Made by a program: the position numbers and the translations under genes
Shown here: piece by piece, positions 44,894 through 53,986 of the stretch
Layout: each line of letters opens with the position of its first letter
How positions within the stretch are numbered: position 1 is the stretch's first letter
Assembly (NCBI RefSeq): GCF_007997005.1
Contig: NZ_VOSL01000015.1
Coordinates: 1-64,000 of the forward strand
DNA: 64,000 nt
Direction: 5' to 3'
Origin: Lujinxingia vulgaris
Lineage (GTDB): Bacteria > Myxococcota_A > Bradymonadia > Bradymonadales > Bradymonadaceae
Notes under the pieces: model-generated
What the model was told of the DNA's origin: nothing
Databases searched by the model: none
What the model saw: only the letters and a program-made list of their open reading frames with translations

Positions 44894-47095
44894 CTATTCG
44901 TCGAGCAGGGTGACGCCGCTTGTGTCGCGTTGCTCCAGCAGCGCGTAGGTCGAGCTGATGCCGGCAAAGGAGACCAGGCGCTCATCGACCACGCTGGCCC
45001 ACTTGCGGCAGGGGTACCATCCACACCAGCCGGGCCGGGCCAGGTCGACAAAGACGTCGATATGACCGCTGAAGAAGGTCAGCACAAGGTCCGATGTCAC
45101 ATCCCAGGTCGTGATCACCAGAGGGGCGTCGAGGCCCCAGTTCAGCGCCGATGCAAGGGGAAGCTCTGCGGTGACCAGGTTGACGGTGCCTTCGATGCCA
45201 CCGCGGGCCAGCGCGATGTCGACCGAGGCTGTGGCGATCATGGAAAATGCGCTGTAGGGGCGAATCTCCTGGTCGACGCCGCCGTGACGGCTCGTCAGGT
45301 CAAAGGGCTCCGGGCCCGCGCCCTCTTGCCTAAAGTTGGCCGCCTGCACCTCAAGTCCCACCGAGCCCTCGCCGCATAATGAGGCGTTCAGGCCCACGCC
45401 GGCGATGCCATAGAAGTAGGAGAAGCACTGGCGCTCTGAGAACTCGGTGGTGTCGCTGAGGGTGACGTTCTCTCCCGACTCGGAGGCCGACCACTGACGG
45501 AATCCCAGCACATCGAGGTGTCCCGACGCGCCGGAGTCGCCGCCCTCGATCGAGGAGCGGGTCGCCACGCGCACATCGAAGATATCGAAGCCGACCCACC
45601 CGTCGACCCGGGCGTTCATGTACGCATCGCTGCTCGCCCCCTGCATATCGAGATGGTTCTCGGAGCCGAATTCGGCCTTCGCGGCGAGGATGCTGTTGCC
45701 CAGCTCAAAACTTGAGCCCCCGGTAAAGGTGCGCTCCGAGGCGATCTCCCCCCCGTCGGGTAGATCGTCGATGTGGACCATGCGCAGCTCGCGCAGCACG
45801 CAATTGTCGGCGTCGGGATCTGCACCGGGGGCGCTCTCTTCAAAGGCGGTGTCGTTGCAGACGCGCAGGTAGAAATCGCGCTCCTCCGACCAGTCGGGCT
45901 CCCCGGCCTGATTCCAGCCGGCAAGCGTCATGCAAGCCTCGCCGCCAAACTCGAAGTAGAGGTTGGCGCTCTGAATATGCGGCACGCCGGCGCGGAGGTC
46001 GCTGACCTGCACCTCGTTGACCAGCACATTCTCGCCAGACTCATTGGTCGAGCCGACCTTCATGCGCATGTAGGAGGTGCCTTCTTTGCACTCCCCATCA
46101 TCGCCCTGAGGGCAGATGTCAAAGTAGAGTGTTGGCAGGTCAATGTTGAGGTGTTCAAAGATGTCGAACTCATGACTGGAGGTGTCGACAATTTCATTAT
46201 GAGCGCCAAGCTCCAGCGTGGTCTGTACCTGCGCCTGCGGTTCGCTGTATCTGGTGGGGATATCGCAGACGACGGGGTCAAAGATGAAAACGTCAGATTT
46301 TAACTCGGTGTCGGCTGTAATAATGTTCACGCCCGGGGCGCGCTCGAGAACAATACTGTGGACGCAACCGGTTTCGCCGCTGGCGTTGATACATTCAACG
46401 TTTCGGTTCAAGCCGGTGGTGTCATCAAATAGAGGGTTGAAAAACTGAGTGTTGTACTTTTCCCGCGGGATCGCCACGAGGCCCTCTTCCTCGGGCAAGA
46501 AGCGCGCCGGGTTGAGCGCTACCCAGACGTTGAAGGTGCCGCGATCCTGGTTCTCATCCAGACAGGAGTCGGGGATGTAGTACTTGCGCGTATACCGGTA
46601 GGTTCCGTCCTCCAAGACGGTCAGATCCTTACCCGGGCGATGCAGCGCGCCCAGGTAGCAGGTCTCGGCCTCGTCGCGCTGATCTTCGGAGTCGATCTCC
46701 GCGACCAGGCCGACGTGGACGTTGATGAATCCATCGAGCCTCTCTTCCCATCCAGGGGCCGGGTCGACATCGACCTCCATCTCGATCGGGTGGCCAAGGC
46801 CGTAGCTCTCCTGGGGCTCACCGCCCTGTCCCCGCACATCGAGGCGAGTCACGGTGCCGGGAAGTTCAAACTCTCCGGTCGAGAGCACGCCGGTCTCAGG
46901 GGCGTCTTCTTCACCGGCGTCTGCTTCAGTGGCATCTTCTTCGGGGGGAGCGGTGTCCCGATCCTGGGGAATGTCGTCTCCCCCGCATGCCGCGATGCCA
47001 AGGGGCAGTAGCCCCATCAGCAACGCGTATATCAGTCGTTGGTAGCGCGTACGGGGGGCAGGTGAAGTATCATGATGTTGTGTGGTGATATTCAT
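44894..47095 (-). CDS. Large surface lipoprotein, uncharacterised
   Basis: The lipobox is LGIAACGGD. An acidic linker (DTAPPEEDATEADAGEEDAPE) leads to a beta-rich 650-residue body with scattered Cys and no recognised enzyme motif. The body ends with a hydrophobic stretch and WCGWYPCRKWAS. It is co-transcribed with the downstream HEAT-repeat gene, so they probably work together in the cell envelope. The start at 47095 was chosen for the signal peptide; the frame is open to 47188. The -10-like TATATC (plus 47114-47119) lies just upstream. Confidence 0.7.
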   Translation of the reverse strand: MNITTQHHDTSPAPRTRYQRLIYALLMGLLPLGIAACGGDDIPQDRDTAPPEEDATEADAGEEDAPETGVLSTGEFELPGTVTRLDVRGQGGEPQESYGLGHPIEMEVDVDPAPGWEERLDGFINVHVGLVAEIDSEDQRDEAETCYLGALHRPGKDLTVLEDGTYRYTRKYYIPDSCLDENQDRGTFNVWVALNPARFLPEEEGLVAIPREKYNTQFFNPLFDDTTGLNRNVECINASGETGCVHSIVLERAPGVNIITADTELKSDVFIFDPVVCDIPTRYSEPQAQVQTTLELGAHNEIVDTSSHEFDIFEHLNIDLPTLYFDICPQGDDGECKEGTSYMRMKVGSTNESGENVLVNEVQVSDLRAGVPHIQSANLYFEFGGEACMTLAGWNQAGEPDWSEERDFYLRVCNDTAFEESAPGADPDADNCVLRELRMVHIDDLPDGGEIASERTFTGGSSFELGNSILAAKAEFGSENHLDMQGASSDAYMNARVDGWVGFDIFDVRVATRSSIEGGDSGASGHLDVLGFRQWSASESGENVTLSDTTEFSERQCFSYFYGIAGVGLNASLCGEGSVGLEVQAANFRQEGAGPEPFDLTSRHGGVDQEIRPYSAFSMIATASVDIALARGGIEGTVNLVTAELPLASALNWGLDAPLVITTWDVTSDLVLTFFSGHIDVFVDLARPGWCGWYPCRKWASVVDERLVSFAGISSTYALLEQRDTSGVTLLDE

Positions 47096-47151
47096 AACGA
47101 TAAATTCCCTTATGATATAAAAACTGCTCGTCGCGCATGCAGCGCCCGTTC

Positions 47152-47352
47152 TTAAAAGGATGCCCCCTGACCGTAGGAGTACGAGCACCGTAGAGAAAAT
47201 CCAGATCGAATGTCAAACCGGCGATCCGCCAGGCCAGGCTCGGAGAGCGCCAGGGTGAAACGGGATGACGTCGTCGTGTGAGCGTGTTGCGGGGGGAGGC
47301 CCCGGCCGAGATACGCACTACGCCCTAAGCCCACGTTGACGCCATAGTTGCC
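47152..47352 (-). pseudogene. C-terminal fragment of a secreted domain
   Basis: The minus strand encodes a protein-like tail: NYGVNVGLGRSAYLGRGLPP, then SSRFTLALSEPG and FDIRSGFSLRCSYSY, ending in a stop. GFSLRC endings occur in formylglycine-generating-enzyme-like domains. The upstream part is missing: the frame runs straight into the dispersed repeat at 47355. It therefore looks like the remnant of a gene truncated at its 5' end. Confidence 0.4.
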
Positions 47353-47354
47353 GA

Positions 47355-47450
47355 ATTGAGAGCCCCCTGAGCTGCGTTGTAAATCCCGACGATGCTGAAG
47401 CATCGCCTGCGCTTTGCTGCGCCTCGCCCGGCTCACTCTCGGTTTTGTAT
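47355..47450 (+). repeat. Dispersed intergenic repeat, copy 2
   Basis: This is the second copy of the element at 37478-37570, with the same central hairpin. It borders the truncated fragment at 47152-47352. Confidence 0.7.
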
Positions 47451-47585
47451 TTTGAGGCGTCAGCAGGGCCTCACGGCGTTATATCTGCCGGGGTTAGAGC
47501 GGGGGCCTTGATCGCGAGGCAGATGATGGAGGAGATGCGATTCATCATGAGGGGGGGACACGGGAATGGATGTGGCTACTGCCCC

Positions 47586-47622
47586 GGCAAAAAGACCGCC
47601 AGCCCCTGGTGGGGCTGGCGGT
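47586..47622 (-). terminator. Terminator of the outer-membrane protein gene
   Basis: A perfect 12-bp stem ACCGCCAGCCCC/GGGGCTGGCGGT is followed leftward by a T run, 40 bp after the gene. The rest of the 47096-47661 gap is the repeat and the gene remnant. Confidence 0.85.
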
Positions 47623-47661
47623 TTGAATCGTCAGAATCATCACGTCGGTTCGTTGGCTGTT

Positions 47662-48681
47662 TTAAAACCCCGCGTGCAACGTCAGCCATCCGGTATGATC
47701 GACGCCCTCCTCGCGGATCGCCAGATCGTAGTTGGGCATGAACTTGAGCGCGTGGCCGTCGATGAATAGGGTCGCGCCCAGGGTAACCCGCTGCGTCAAG
47801 ACGCCGCGATCGTGGAGCAGGCCGTAGCGTGCGCCCGGGCCGATCTCCAGGGTGTTGATAAGGGGCAGTCGGTACTGGCCATGCACATACGCGCCCCAGT
47901 TCAGCTCCTCAGAGGCGTCTTGCGTGTTGGGGGCGAGCATCAGCTCGGCCTGGAGGTTCCAGGCGTCGGTCCAGTACATCAGGGCCACATCGACGACGTG
48001 GGGATCGGGCACGGGCTGCACGAGCGTTTCGCCGGTGGGGTCGTCGGGGGAGGGGACCGGGGCGTTGTCGGCCCCCATCAGGCCAAAGTAGGCTAGGTGC
48101 AGGCCCAGGCCGTTTTCAAAGCCCAGGAGCGCGCGGGCGCTCAGGTAGTTGCCGTCGCCCCCGGGCAGGAGCGCGCGTTCAGTGGGGTCGGGCATAAACC
48201 AGCCCAGGCTTAAGTCGAGCTCCGCTGTGCCCACCGGCAGCGTGCCGACCACCTCGGCGCCGGGCAGGCGCACGTCAGTAAACGTGCGCAGCATGGAGCG
48301 GCGCACAAAGGGCATGCGCGGCGCGGGCATGATGTCGTCGGCCGGGGTGGGGCGCACAAAGATGCCCGCGCGCAGGACGAGGCCCTCGGTGGGGTAGACC
48401 TCTACAAAGGCGTCCAGAAGGTCAAAACTCCCCGAGGCCGCTTCACCGCCGATGTACGCCTTACCCCATTGGGTCTGCATGGAGCCCGAGAGGCGCGCGA
48501 GCTGAATGAACGCCTCCTGGTTGGGCGTGTGGCTGCCGCCTTCAAAGACCCAGCCCACGCGGGTGAGCCCGCCCAGGCTGAGTTTTCGGTGGTCGTCGTC
48601 GAGCAGCGTGTAGGCGCTGCCGGTGGCGGGGAGAAGGGTGAGAAGGAGAAGCGTTGCAACACAAAACCAGCGGGGACTCAT
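47662..48681 (-). CDS. Outer-membrane porin-like beta-barrel protein
   Basis: A signal peptide (TLLLLTLLPATGSAYT) is followed by a 320-residue beta-barrel pattern with alternating hydrophobic strands, closing in LTLHAGF with terminal Phe. It resembles phosphate-selective porin O/P-type proteins in size and strand pattern (FVEVYPTEGLVLRAGIFVRP). The start at 48681 has GGAG upstream; MLCWSNV at 48702 is unlikely. The substrate is unknown. Confidence 0.75.
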   Translation of the reverse strand: MSPRWFCVATLLLLTLLPATGSAYTLLDDDHRKLSLGGLTRVGWVFEGGSHTPNQEAFIQLARLSGSMQTQWGKAYIGGEAASGSFDLLDAFVEVYPTEGLVLRAGIFVRPTPADDIMPAPRMPFVRRSMLRTFTDVRLPGAEVVGTLPVGTAELDLSLGWFMPDPTERALLPGGDGNYLSARALLGFENGLGLHLAYFGLMGADNAPVPSPDDPTGETLVQPVPDPHVVDVALMYWTDAWNLQAELMLAPNTQDASEELNWGAYVHGQYRLPLINTLEIGPGARYGLLHDRGVLTQRVTLGATLFIDGHALKFMPNYDLAIREEGVDHTGWLTLHAGF

Positions 48682-48800
48682 TACGTTACTCCAGCACAAC
48701 ATTCACATCTGAGACCCGGCGCACGATTTGGATTTTTCAATAGGGGGGGGCGCCAGGCCTGGCGAGCGGGCCCCAGAGGGGCGCACGAGCGGGGGGAATG

Positions 48801-49793
48801 TCAAGCCGGTGGCGAGTTTGAGCCGGTGCGCTCCCCGGCGAGGAAGCGGTAGGCCGCCAGGGGCACGATCACCATCATAGGGGTCGAGTAGAAGAGCATC
48901 AGAAGGTACGCGCCCAAGATGGGGCCCGTCAGAGTCACCTGGGCCAGTCGGTGGATGACGTCATTGGCGATCACCTCCACGAAGAGGTTGGAGAGGTCGG
49001 CCAACCCGTAGGTGATCGCAATCTGGATCTGCATCGCGAGCAGCCCGCTGAGTTGCATGATGAGGTAGATCCAGACAAGCCGGCCCCACTGTGTCCGGGT
49101 CATGCGCAGTGCCGTCACCGGTGCGCTGAGCAGGGAGCGTCCCTCAAAGAGCATAAGTGGCACGAAGGGGAAGAGCAGGATGGTGATGAGCGCCGTGACG
49201 GCGCGTCCCTCCCAGATCAGCGCCGCCGAGGACGTGGTTGTCTGCAACACGACCTCAAGTCCGGAGCTCACAAAGCAGAACAGGAGCGCCGCAAGCACCA
49301 TCGGCAGAGTCCGGGGAAAGGTGCGCTTGATGGCGATTGCGATCGAGGTGGGTTCGCCCTGGATCGTGTTCGCGTTGGCCAGGAAGAGACTGACGACGTA
49401 GAGCCAGGCTGCCGGCAGGCTGGCGAGCATCAGGAGCTGATTGGGCGTGAAGTAACCCCCTAAAAACTCTTTTGCGAGCATCCACACTCCGCCGGCGGCC
49501 AGGGCGATCGACCCAAGCACCAGATGGCTGGCCATCCAGACCCGAAACAACTCGGCGAACATGCGCCCCCAGGCGGTGGTGGGCCGGGCATCGGGGTCAC
49601 GGCGTCGGGCGCGGCGAACGAGAAAGAGCAGCGCCGTCAGGAGCATGAACGCCATCAGCAACGGATCCACCTCCTCCGCGAGTGACGTCACGATGATAAA
49701 GGCCAGGAGAGCTGCGCACGCCAGCAGGGCATGTCCGAGCTGCTGAGCCTGAGTTTTCCAACCTGAGGGGGGGACGTCGGCGCGATCGGACAT
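48801..49793 (-). CDS. Polytopic inner-membrane protein
   Basis: The 330-aa protein has six or seven TM helices (LLACAALLAFIIVTSLA, VDPLLMAFMLLTALLFLV, LLMLASLPAAWLYVVSLFLA, FPFVPLMLFEG). The MFEGxSxxxAxxxS pattern (LMLFEGRSLLSAPVTALRMT) resembles DUF975/glycerophosphoryl-type YciC proteins. The assignment is weak. It ends before the outer-membrane protein gene and may share its transcript. Confidence 0.65.
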   Translation of the reverse strand: MSDRADVPPSGWKTQAQQLGHALLACAALLAFIIVTSLAEEVDPLLMAFMLLTALLFLVRRARRRDPDARPTTAWGRMFAELFRVWMASHLVLGSIALAAGGVWMLAKEFLGGYFTPNQLLMLASLPAAWLYVVSLFLANANTIQGEPTSIAIAIKRTFPRTLPMVLAALLFCFVSSGLEVVLQTTTSSAALIWEGRAVTALITILLFPFVPLMLFEGRSLLSAPVTALRMTRTQWGRLVWIYLIMQLSGLLAMQIQIAITYGLADLSNLFVEVIANDVIHRLAQVTLTGPILGAYLLMLFYSTPMMVIVPLAAYRFLAGERTGSNSPPA

Positions 49794-49840
49794 GGGGGCT
49801 CCGTACTCTGGGGAGAGATGATGTGGCGAGTGTGCTTTGA

Positions 49841-49932
49841 GGTTGGGTGATTGGGTGGTTGGGTGGTTGTGGGGCGCCGGGGTTTGCGGGGTTGGTCGAT
49901 TCGTGTGGGCGGTGGCGGGTTTGCGGGGTTGA
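49841..49932 (+). repeat. G-rich repeat module with G-quadruplex motif
   Basis: Runs GGG (49845), GGG (49853), GGG (49861), GGGG (49871) and GGGG (49879) with 4-7 nt spacers satisfy the G-quadruplex pattern. The same GGTGGTTGTGGGGCGCCGGG text recurs in the reverse orientation near 51165 and 56830. Confidence 0.65.
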
Positions 49933-49939
49933 GGGTCGT

Positions 49940-50725
49940 TCAGCGCTCGACGTCGAAGCTGCCCTCGATGGTGAGCGTGGAGCCCTGGCGGGGGCCGGTG
50001 CCCTCGACCGTCATGGCAAAACTGCCGGCAAGGCGAGTGGCGTCGGCGGTGGTGATCTCCAGCGTCCAGCGGGTGAGGTCGTCGCCGCTGAAGGGCTCGC
50101 TGACGCAGTGGCTGTTGTTGAAGTTCAGCCCGCGCCAGGCTTCGGGCAGCGCGTCCAGGCCGCTCCAGCCGTTGTCGAAGGTGGAGAGCGAGAGCAGCCC
50201 CACGTTGTTCCAGTTCTCATCGGCGCAGCTCAGCGAGGCTGGCGAGGCGATGCTGATCTGCACGTTTCGCCCCTGATCCGGCAGGTAGAGCTGCGCCGAG
50301 TAGGCGCCGCCGCCCGGGCCCACCTCCACGCTATGGGAGGTGTAAACGACCTCATCGTCCACGCGCCAGACCACCGTGGATTCGGGGGCTTCGCACAGGC
50401 CCTGCTCGGTGCAGACCTCGTCGCCGGAGCAGGTTCCGCAGGAGGTCTGGCAGACCGGGTCCAGCCCGCAGGTGCGGCCGGAGCAGTCCGGGGTGCAGGT
50501 GTCGGTGTCGGGTGTGGTGTCGGTGTCGGGTGTGGGGTTGGTGTCGGGTGTAGCGTCGGTGTCGGCGTCGGGTGTGGTGTCGGTGTCGGCGTCGGGTGTG
50601 GTGTCGGTGTCGGGGGAGGTGTCCGCATCCGGGGAGGTGGGATCGGCGTCGGAGGAGCAGGCCGGGGTGAGGATGGCGAGCAGGATGGCGAGGGCGGTGA
50701 GGGGGAGGTGGCGAGAGGAGAGCAT
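49940..50725 (-). CDS. Surface lipoprotein with Thr/Pro/Asp-rich stalk
   Basis: The lipobox is LTPACSS. A stalk of about 55 residues repeats TPDTDT and TPDADT and is encoded by short tandem DNA repeats. A Cys module (CTPDCSGRTCGLDPVCQ) leads to a beta-rich C-terminal domain. The layout is the same as the other lipoproteins of the window, so they form one family-like set. Stalk length is likely variable between strains by slippage. Confidence 0.75.
   Translation of the reverse strand: MLSSRHLPLTALAILLAILTPACSSDADPTSPDADTSPDTDTTPDADTDTTPDADTDATPDTNPTPDTDTTPDTDTCTPDCSGRTCGLDPVCQTSCGTCSGDEVCTEQGLCEAPESTVVWRVDDEVVYTSHSVEVGPGGGAYSAQLYLPDQGRNVQISIASPASLSCADENWNNVGLLSLSTFDNGWSGLDALPEAWRGLNFNNSHCVSEPFSGDDLTRWTLEITTADATRLAGSFAMTVEGTGPRQGSTLTIEGSFDVER
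50518..50640 (-). repeat. Tandem coding repeat in the lipoprotein stalk
   Basis: Units of 9-18 bp based on GTGTCGGTGTCGGGTGTG repeat several times in frame, giving TPDTDT and TPDADT blocks. Confidence 0.7.
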
Positions 50726-50877
50726 GGGGGCCTCGTTGACAGGGGGGAGGAGAGAGAACAGATATGGGGAAGGGATAGCGTAAAGGAGTGGGGATGTCGC
50801 GGGGGGAGAGAGGTTTCAGGGGGTTTCAGGTGCTCGTGTGGGCGGCTGGTGGGGCGCGTGTTGTGGTTAGTCACGCT

Positions 50878-51009
50878 CTCGAACTCGAGCTCGACCGCGA
50901 TCACGGGCTGGATCTCGATCTCGTGCTGGTCCTCGTACTGGTCCTCGTCCTCGTGCTGGTCCTCGTCCTCGATCTCGATCTCGAACTCGGGCTGGATCTC
51001 GATCTCGAA
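50878..51009. repeat. Hexanucleotide array 1 (22 units)
   Basis: The units CTCGAT, CTCGTG, CTGGTC, CTCGTC and similar follow one another without a break in 6-nt phase for 132 bp. This array is the most diverged of the three, with many CTGGTC/CTCGTC units. No gene is assigned in the 50726-51519 gap; the rest is low-complexity flank and the repeats described next. Confidence 0.8.
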
Positions 51010-51016
51010 CCCGCTG

Positions 51017-51132
51017 ACCCGAGCGCATTCAGGGCGGGGCTGACAAGGAGCCAGGACGAAGCTGTGGCAGCGCCACCGCGAGGACGCAGCGACGCAGTCA
51101 GCGTCGTCATGAGTGAGCTCGGCACACACGAA
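51017..51132 (-). repeat. Structured repeat, copy A (minus orientation)
   Basis: This is a 116-bp copy of a family with three further members. On the plus strand it contains the hairpin GTGGC-agc-GCCAC (51064-51076) and CGACGC-agtca-GCGTCG (51090-51106). Both are enclosed by a closing stem (51053-51059 with 51104-51110, 6 of 7 pairs). It directly follows hexamer array 1. Confidence 0.75.
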
Positions 51133-51270
51133 TCGACCCACATCGCAAAACCCCGGCGCCCCACAACCACCTGACCACAAACCTCCCAACCTCCGCGGAC
51201 CTCCCGGGTCCCGCAACCACCTGACCCCAAAACGCGAACCACCGGCCTTGCGCACGTACTGACCGACACC
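51133..51270 (-). repeat. C-rich flank module 1
   Basis: On the plus strand CCCCGGCGCCCCACAACCAC, ACAAACCTCCCAACC and GCGGACCTCCC recur almost unchanged at 53050-53160 and 56805-56900. The reverse strand has regular GG/GGG runs (GGTGGTT spacing). Confidence 0.65.
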
Positions 51271-51519
51271 GCAAACCCCGGCGCCTCACAGCCCCCCCAC
51301 TTGACCGCTCCCACACGCCAACTCTACTCTCAAGCCTCACCAACACACGCAGATCCGTCGGATATGTCGTAGGGGGATCTCGCCAGCGATGGTGTTTGCC
51401 GTCGAGCGCAGGGGCGCCGGCGGTGAATGGCAGTTCGTGGGTCGTTCTGCGGGGGCCGAGGGGTTCGGTCTGACCGGGGAGTCGGGGCGGCGCAAACTCT
51501 TTTGAGAGCGAGGTTTGTG

Positions 51520-52356
51520 ATGAAGGGAATCGTGTCGAGTGATGTGAGTTTTCGTCGGATGGGTGCCGGTCGCCATGTCTTCGGTCTGGAGCAGGTGGCC
51601 GAGCGGGTGGCGGGCTGCCAGGGCCTGAGCCAGGGGCAGAAGGACGCGCTTGGGGCCCAGATCGAGCGCGCGCTCAAGCTGGGGCGCGGGGCGCTGGCCG
51701 TGGAGCTGGCGTACAACCAGCACAAAGAAGGCGTCTCGAAGGCGCGTGGTGAGGCGGTGGTGATCGATCGGGAGCTCGATCAGATGATCGTGGATATGCG
51801 GGATTTTGTGCGGATTCGCACCCGGAGCGCGCAGGTGGAGGTGGCTGAGGCTGCGGCGCGGATCGAGCAGAAGATTTTCAGGCAGGGGGTGGTGGATGTG
51901 ATCCGCCTGAACCACGAGGATCAACTCGGGGTGATGGAGGCGATGGGCGTCGAGCTTAAAGGAGAGCTTATCGAGGACGTGCGCCGGCTGGGTCTGGAGA
52001 CGGAGGTGGAGGCGTTTGTTCGGCGGGTGGCGGACTTCCGTACAGAGCTTCGCCGGGAGAAGCACGAGGTCATGAGCTGGGATCAGGTCCAGGCGCAACG
52101 TGAGGAGCTTCATGAGGCCACGTGCATGGTGTTGATCATGATCCTGGCGGACTTTCCAGACCTGGAGGATGGCGAGGCGATCGAGGCGCGGGAGTACATT
52201 CTGGCGCCCCTTCGCGAGCAGCAGACGCGGGTGTACGAGGCGCAGCGCCGCCGTCGCTCCGTCGGTGACGTCGATCCGGATACGGGTGAGGAGCGCGCTG
52301 GTGAGGGGGCTGTCGTCGAGGAGGAGAGCGATTCGCCGGAGCCCGTTCTGGCATAA
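51520..52356 (+). CDS. Uncharacterised helical protein
   Basis: The 278-aa protein is soluble, almost entirely helical and rich in Glu, Arg and Ala, with no recognised motif. A segment near ELDQMIVDMRDFVRIR may be a four-helix-bundle core. The acidic tail (EEESDSPEPVLA) looks disordered. ATG 51520 is preferred; the frame is open to 51427. It stands alone among repeats and ends in a good terminator. Confidence 0.65.
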   Translation: MKGIVSSDVSFRRMGAGRHVFGLEQVAERVAGCQGLSQGQKDALGAQIERALKLGRGALAVELAYNQHKEGVSKARGEAVVIDRELDQMIVDMRDFVRIRTRSAQVEVAEAAARIEQKIFRQGVVDVIRLNHEDQLGVMEAMGVELKGELIEDVRRLGLETEVEAFVRRVADFRTELRREKHEVMSWDQVQAQREELHEATCMVLIMILADFPDLEDGEAIEAREYILAPLREQQTRVYEAQRRRRSVGDVDPDTGEERAGEGAVVEEESDSPEPVLA

Positions 52357-52407
52357 GGGCGTGCATGCGTAAGTGACGAAACGCATGAGCGCTTGCACGA
52401 TTGATAG

Positions 52408-52437
52408 GCCCCTCGCCAGATGCGGGGGGCTTTTTTT
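52408..52437 (+). terminator. Terminator of the helical-protein gene
   Basis: A 9-bp stem GCCCCTCGC/GCGGGGGGC (one G-T pair) is followed by seven T. Confidence 0.85.
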
Positions 52438-52703
52438 GTGCGCGGGCGACGGGCGTCGGGCGCTTGGATAGCCCGAACGGGTGAGGAGCAGGCTCCCAAA
52501 CAGGAGGCCCTCGTGTCGCGGAGCCATATTCCGGCTCCGAAACAGGGCGATGCCCGCAAGGAGGGGGTGTGGAACACCGGGGCGGGCCGGGCCGACTCTA
52601 CCTATTTCGGGTGATGGGCACCCCAAAAAACAGGGAGCCGCCTGGAAGGAGGGGGAGTCGAACAGGGGGGAGTGGCGAGGGCGGTGAGGTGTTGGAGGGC
52701 AAG

Positions 52704-52811
52704 CGGAGCTCGGGTGGGGTGAAGCGTGTGGGTGGGGAGGGCTGGTGGTGCTGTGGAGACTGCTGTCGGAGCTCGGGTGGGGTGAAGCGTGTGGGTGGGG
52801 AGGGCTGGTGG
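52704..52811 (+). repeat. 45-bp direct duplication beside hexamer array 2
   Basis: CGGAGCTCGGGTGGGGTGAA and the following bases, about 45 bp in all, appear at 52704-52748 and again at 52767-52811, with an 18-bp spacer. Confidence 0.75.
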
Positions 52812-52814
52812 GGG

Positions 52815-53030
52815 CTCGATCTCGGGCTGGATCTTGATCTCGATCTCGATCTCGATCTCGATCTCGGGCTGGATCTCGAACTCGATCTCGGGCTGGATCT
52901 CGAACTCGATCTCGGGCTGGATCTCGATCTGGATCTCGATCTCGGGCTGGATCTCGATCTCGATCTCGGGCTGGATCTCGATCTCGATCTCGATCTCGAT
53001 CTCGATCTCGATCTCGGGCTGGATCTCGGA
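52815..53030. repeat. Hexanucleotide array 2 (36 units)
   Basis: The units CTCGAT, CTCGGG, CTGGAT and CTCGAA run in phase for 216 bp and are the most regular of the three arrays. One strand would code Leu-Asp/Leu-Gly dipeptides, the other Ile-Glu/Gln-Pro-Glu. The 52357-53212 gap contains only a terminator, this array and its flanks. Confidence 0.85.
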
Positions 53031-53200
53031 CTGCGGACCCCGAACGCCCTCTCGAATCGATCCACACCGCGAACCTCGGGGTTCCGCAACCACCTAACCA
53101 CAAACCTCCCAACCCTCGCGGACCTCCTACGTCCCGCAACCACCTAACCACAACACGCAAACCCCGACGCCCCACACACATCGCCCGACATCGCGAACCC
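53031..53200 (-). repeat. C-rich flank module 2
   Basis: CGCAACCACCTAACCACAAA and CCTCCCAACC text matches modules 1 and 3. Here the structured repeat between array and module is missing. Confidence 0.65.
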
Positions 53201-53212
53201 CCGCCCCTACAC

Positions 53213-53986
53213 TCAACGCTCGCCATTTAAGATCCCCGGATCCACGGTCCAGCCGGCGTCGCTGGCGAGGCGTAGAAGCCAGTCGAGGAGCGGCCGGGAG
53301 CGGCGCAGGGTGCGACGAGTGGGGGAGTCGTTGGGGGTGGCGGCGGTGTGGATGAGGTGGGCCCAGATGGAGCAGTCGGCGGTGGAGGGGCGCTCGCCAG
53401 TGAGGTAGGCGTCGTTGCCGAGCAGGGCTTCGACCTGGTCGATGGCGTCGCATGCCAGGCGGTAGCCGCTCGAGGGGTGGCGCATGGGGCCGCGGGCGGC
53501 GCGGCGGATTTGCTGGAGGCGGATAACCTCGGCGGCGGGGGCGGCCAGGGGGGCAGGGATGAAGTGGGCGACGAGCTCGCGGGTGATCGGGCGCTGGAGG
53601 CGCCAGCCCTCCGGGGAGACGAAGCGGTCGTGGAGGCAGGCGTCGTAGGCGACCTCTTCGATAAGCGTAGCGAGCGCGCGGGCGCGGCTCAGGCGCTCGG
53701 GGTCGAGGTCCTGGTCGAGCGGGCTGCGGGTGGGGCTGAGCAGGCCGGAGTTGGCTTCCAGGTGCGCGATGATCTCCGAGGACTCGGCCTGCAGGCGGCC
53801 GTCGGGCCAGCGCACAAAGGGCGCCATGGCGTTGGGGGAAGTGCGGGTGTCGCCGATGCGCGCCTCATAGGGAGTGTGTGTCAGGCGCAGGTAGATCTCG
53901 ACCTTGGCGCAGGGAGGGCTCTCGCTGAAGGGGAGGCCGAGCGCGGGGGGGAGTTGGTAGAGGAAGAGGGGTTGGGTTTGGGTCAT
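53213..53986 (-). CDS. Glutathione S-transferase family protein
   Basis: The N-terminal thioredoxin-like half (FLYQLPPALGLPFSESPPCA, then CAKVEIYLRLTHTPYEAR) and APFVRWPDGRLQAESSEII lead to a helical C-terminal half with GERPSTADCSIWAHLIHTA. The pattern resembles the metaxin/FAXC-like GST group. It is probably cytosolic; substrate unknown. Its 5' side borders AT-rich foreign DNA. Confidence 0.85.
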   Translation of the reverse strand: MTQTQPLFLYQLPPALGLPFSESPPCAKVEIYLRLTHTPYEARIGDTRTSPNAMAPFVRWPDGRLQAESSEIIAHLEANSGLLSPTRSPLDQDLDPERLSRARALATLIEEVAYDACLHDRFVSPEGWRLQRPITRELVAHFIPAPLAAPAAEVIRLQQIRRAARGPMRHPSSGYRLACDAIDQVEALLGNDAYLTGERPSTADCSIWAHLIHTAATPNDSPTRRTLRRSRPLLDWLLRLASDAGWTVDPGILNGER

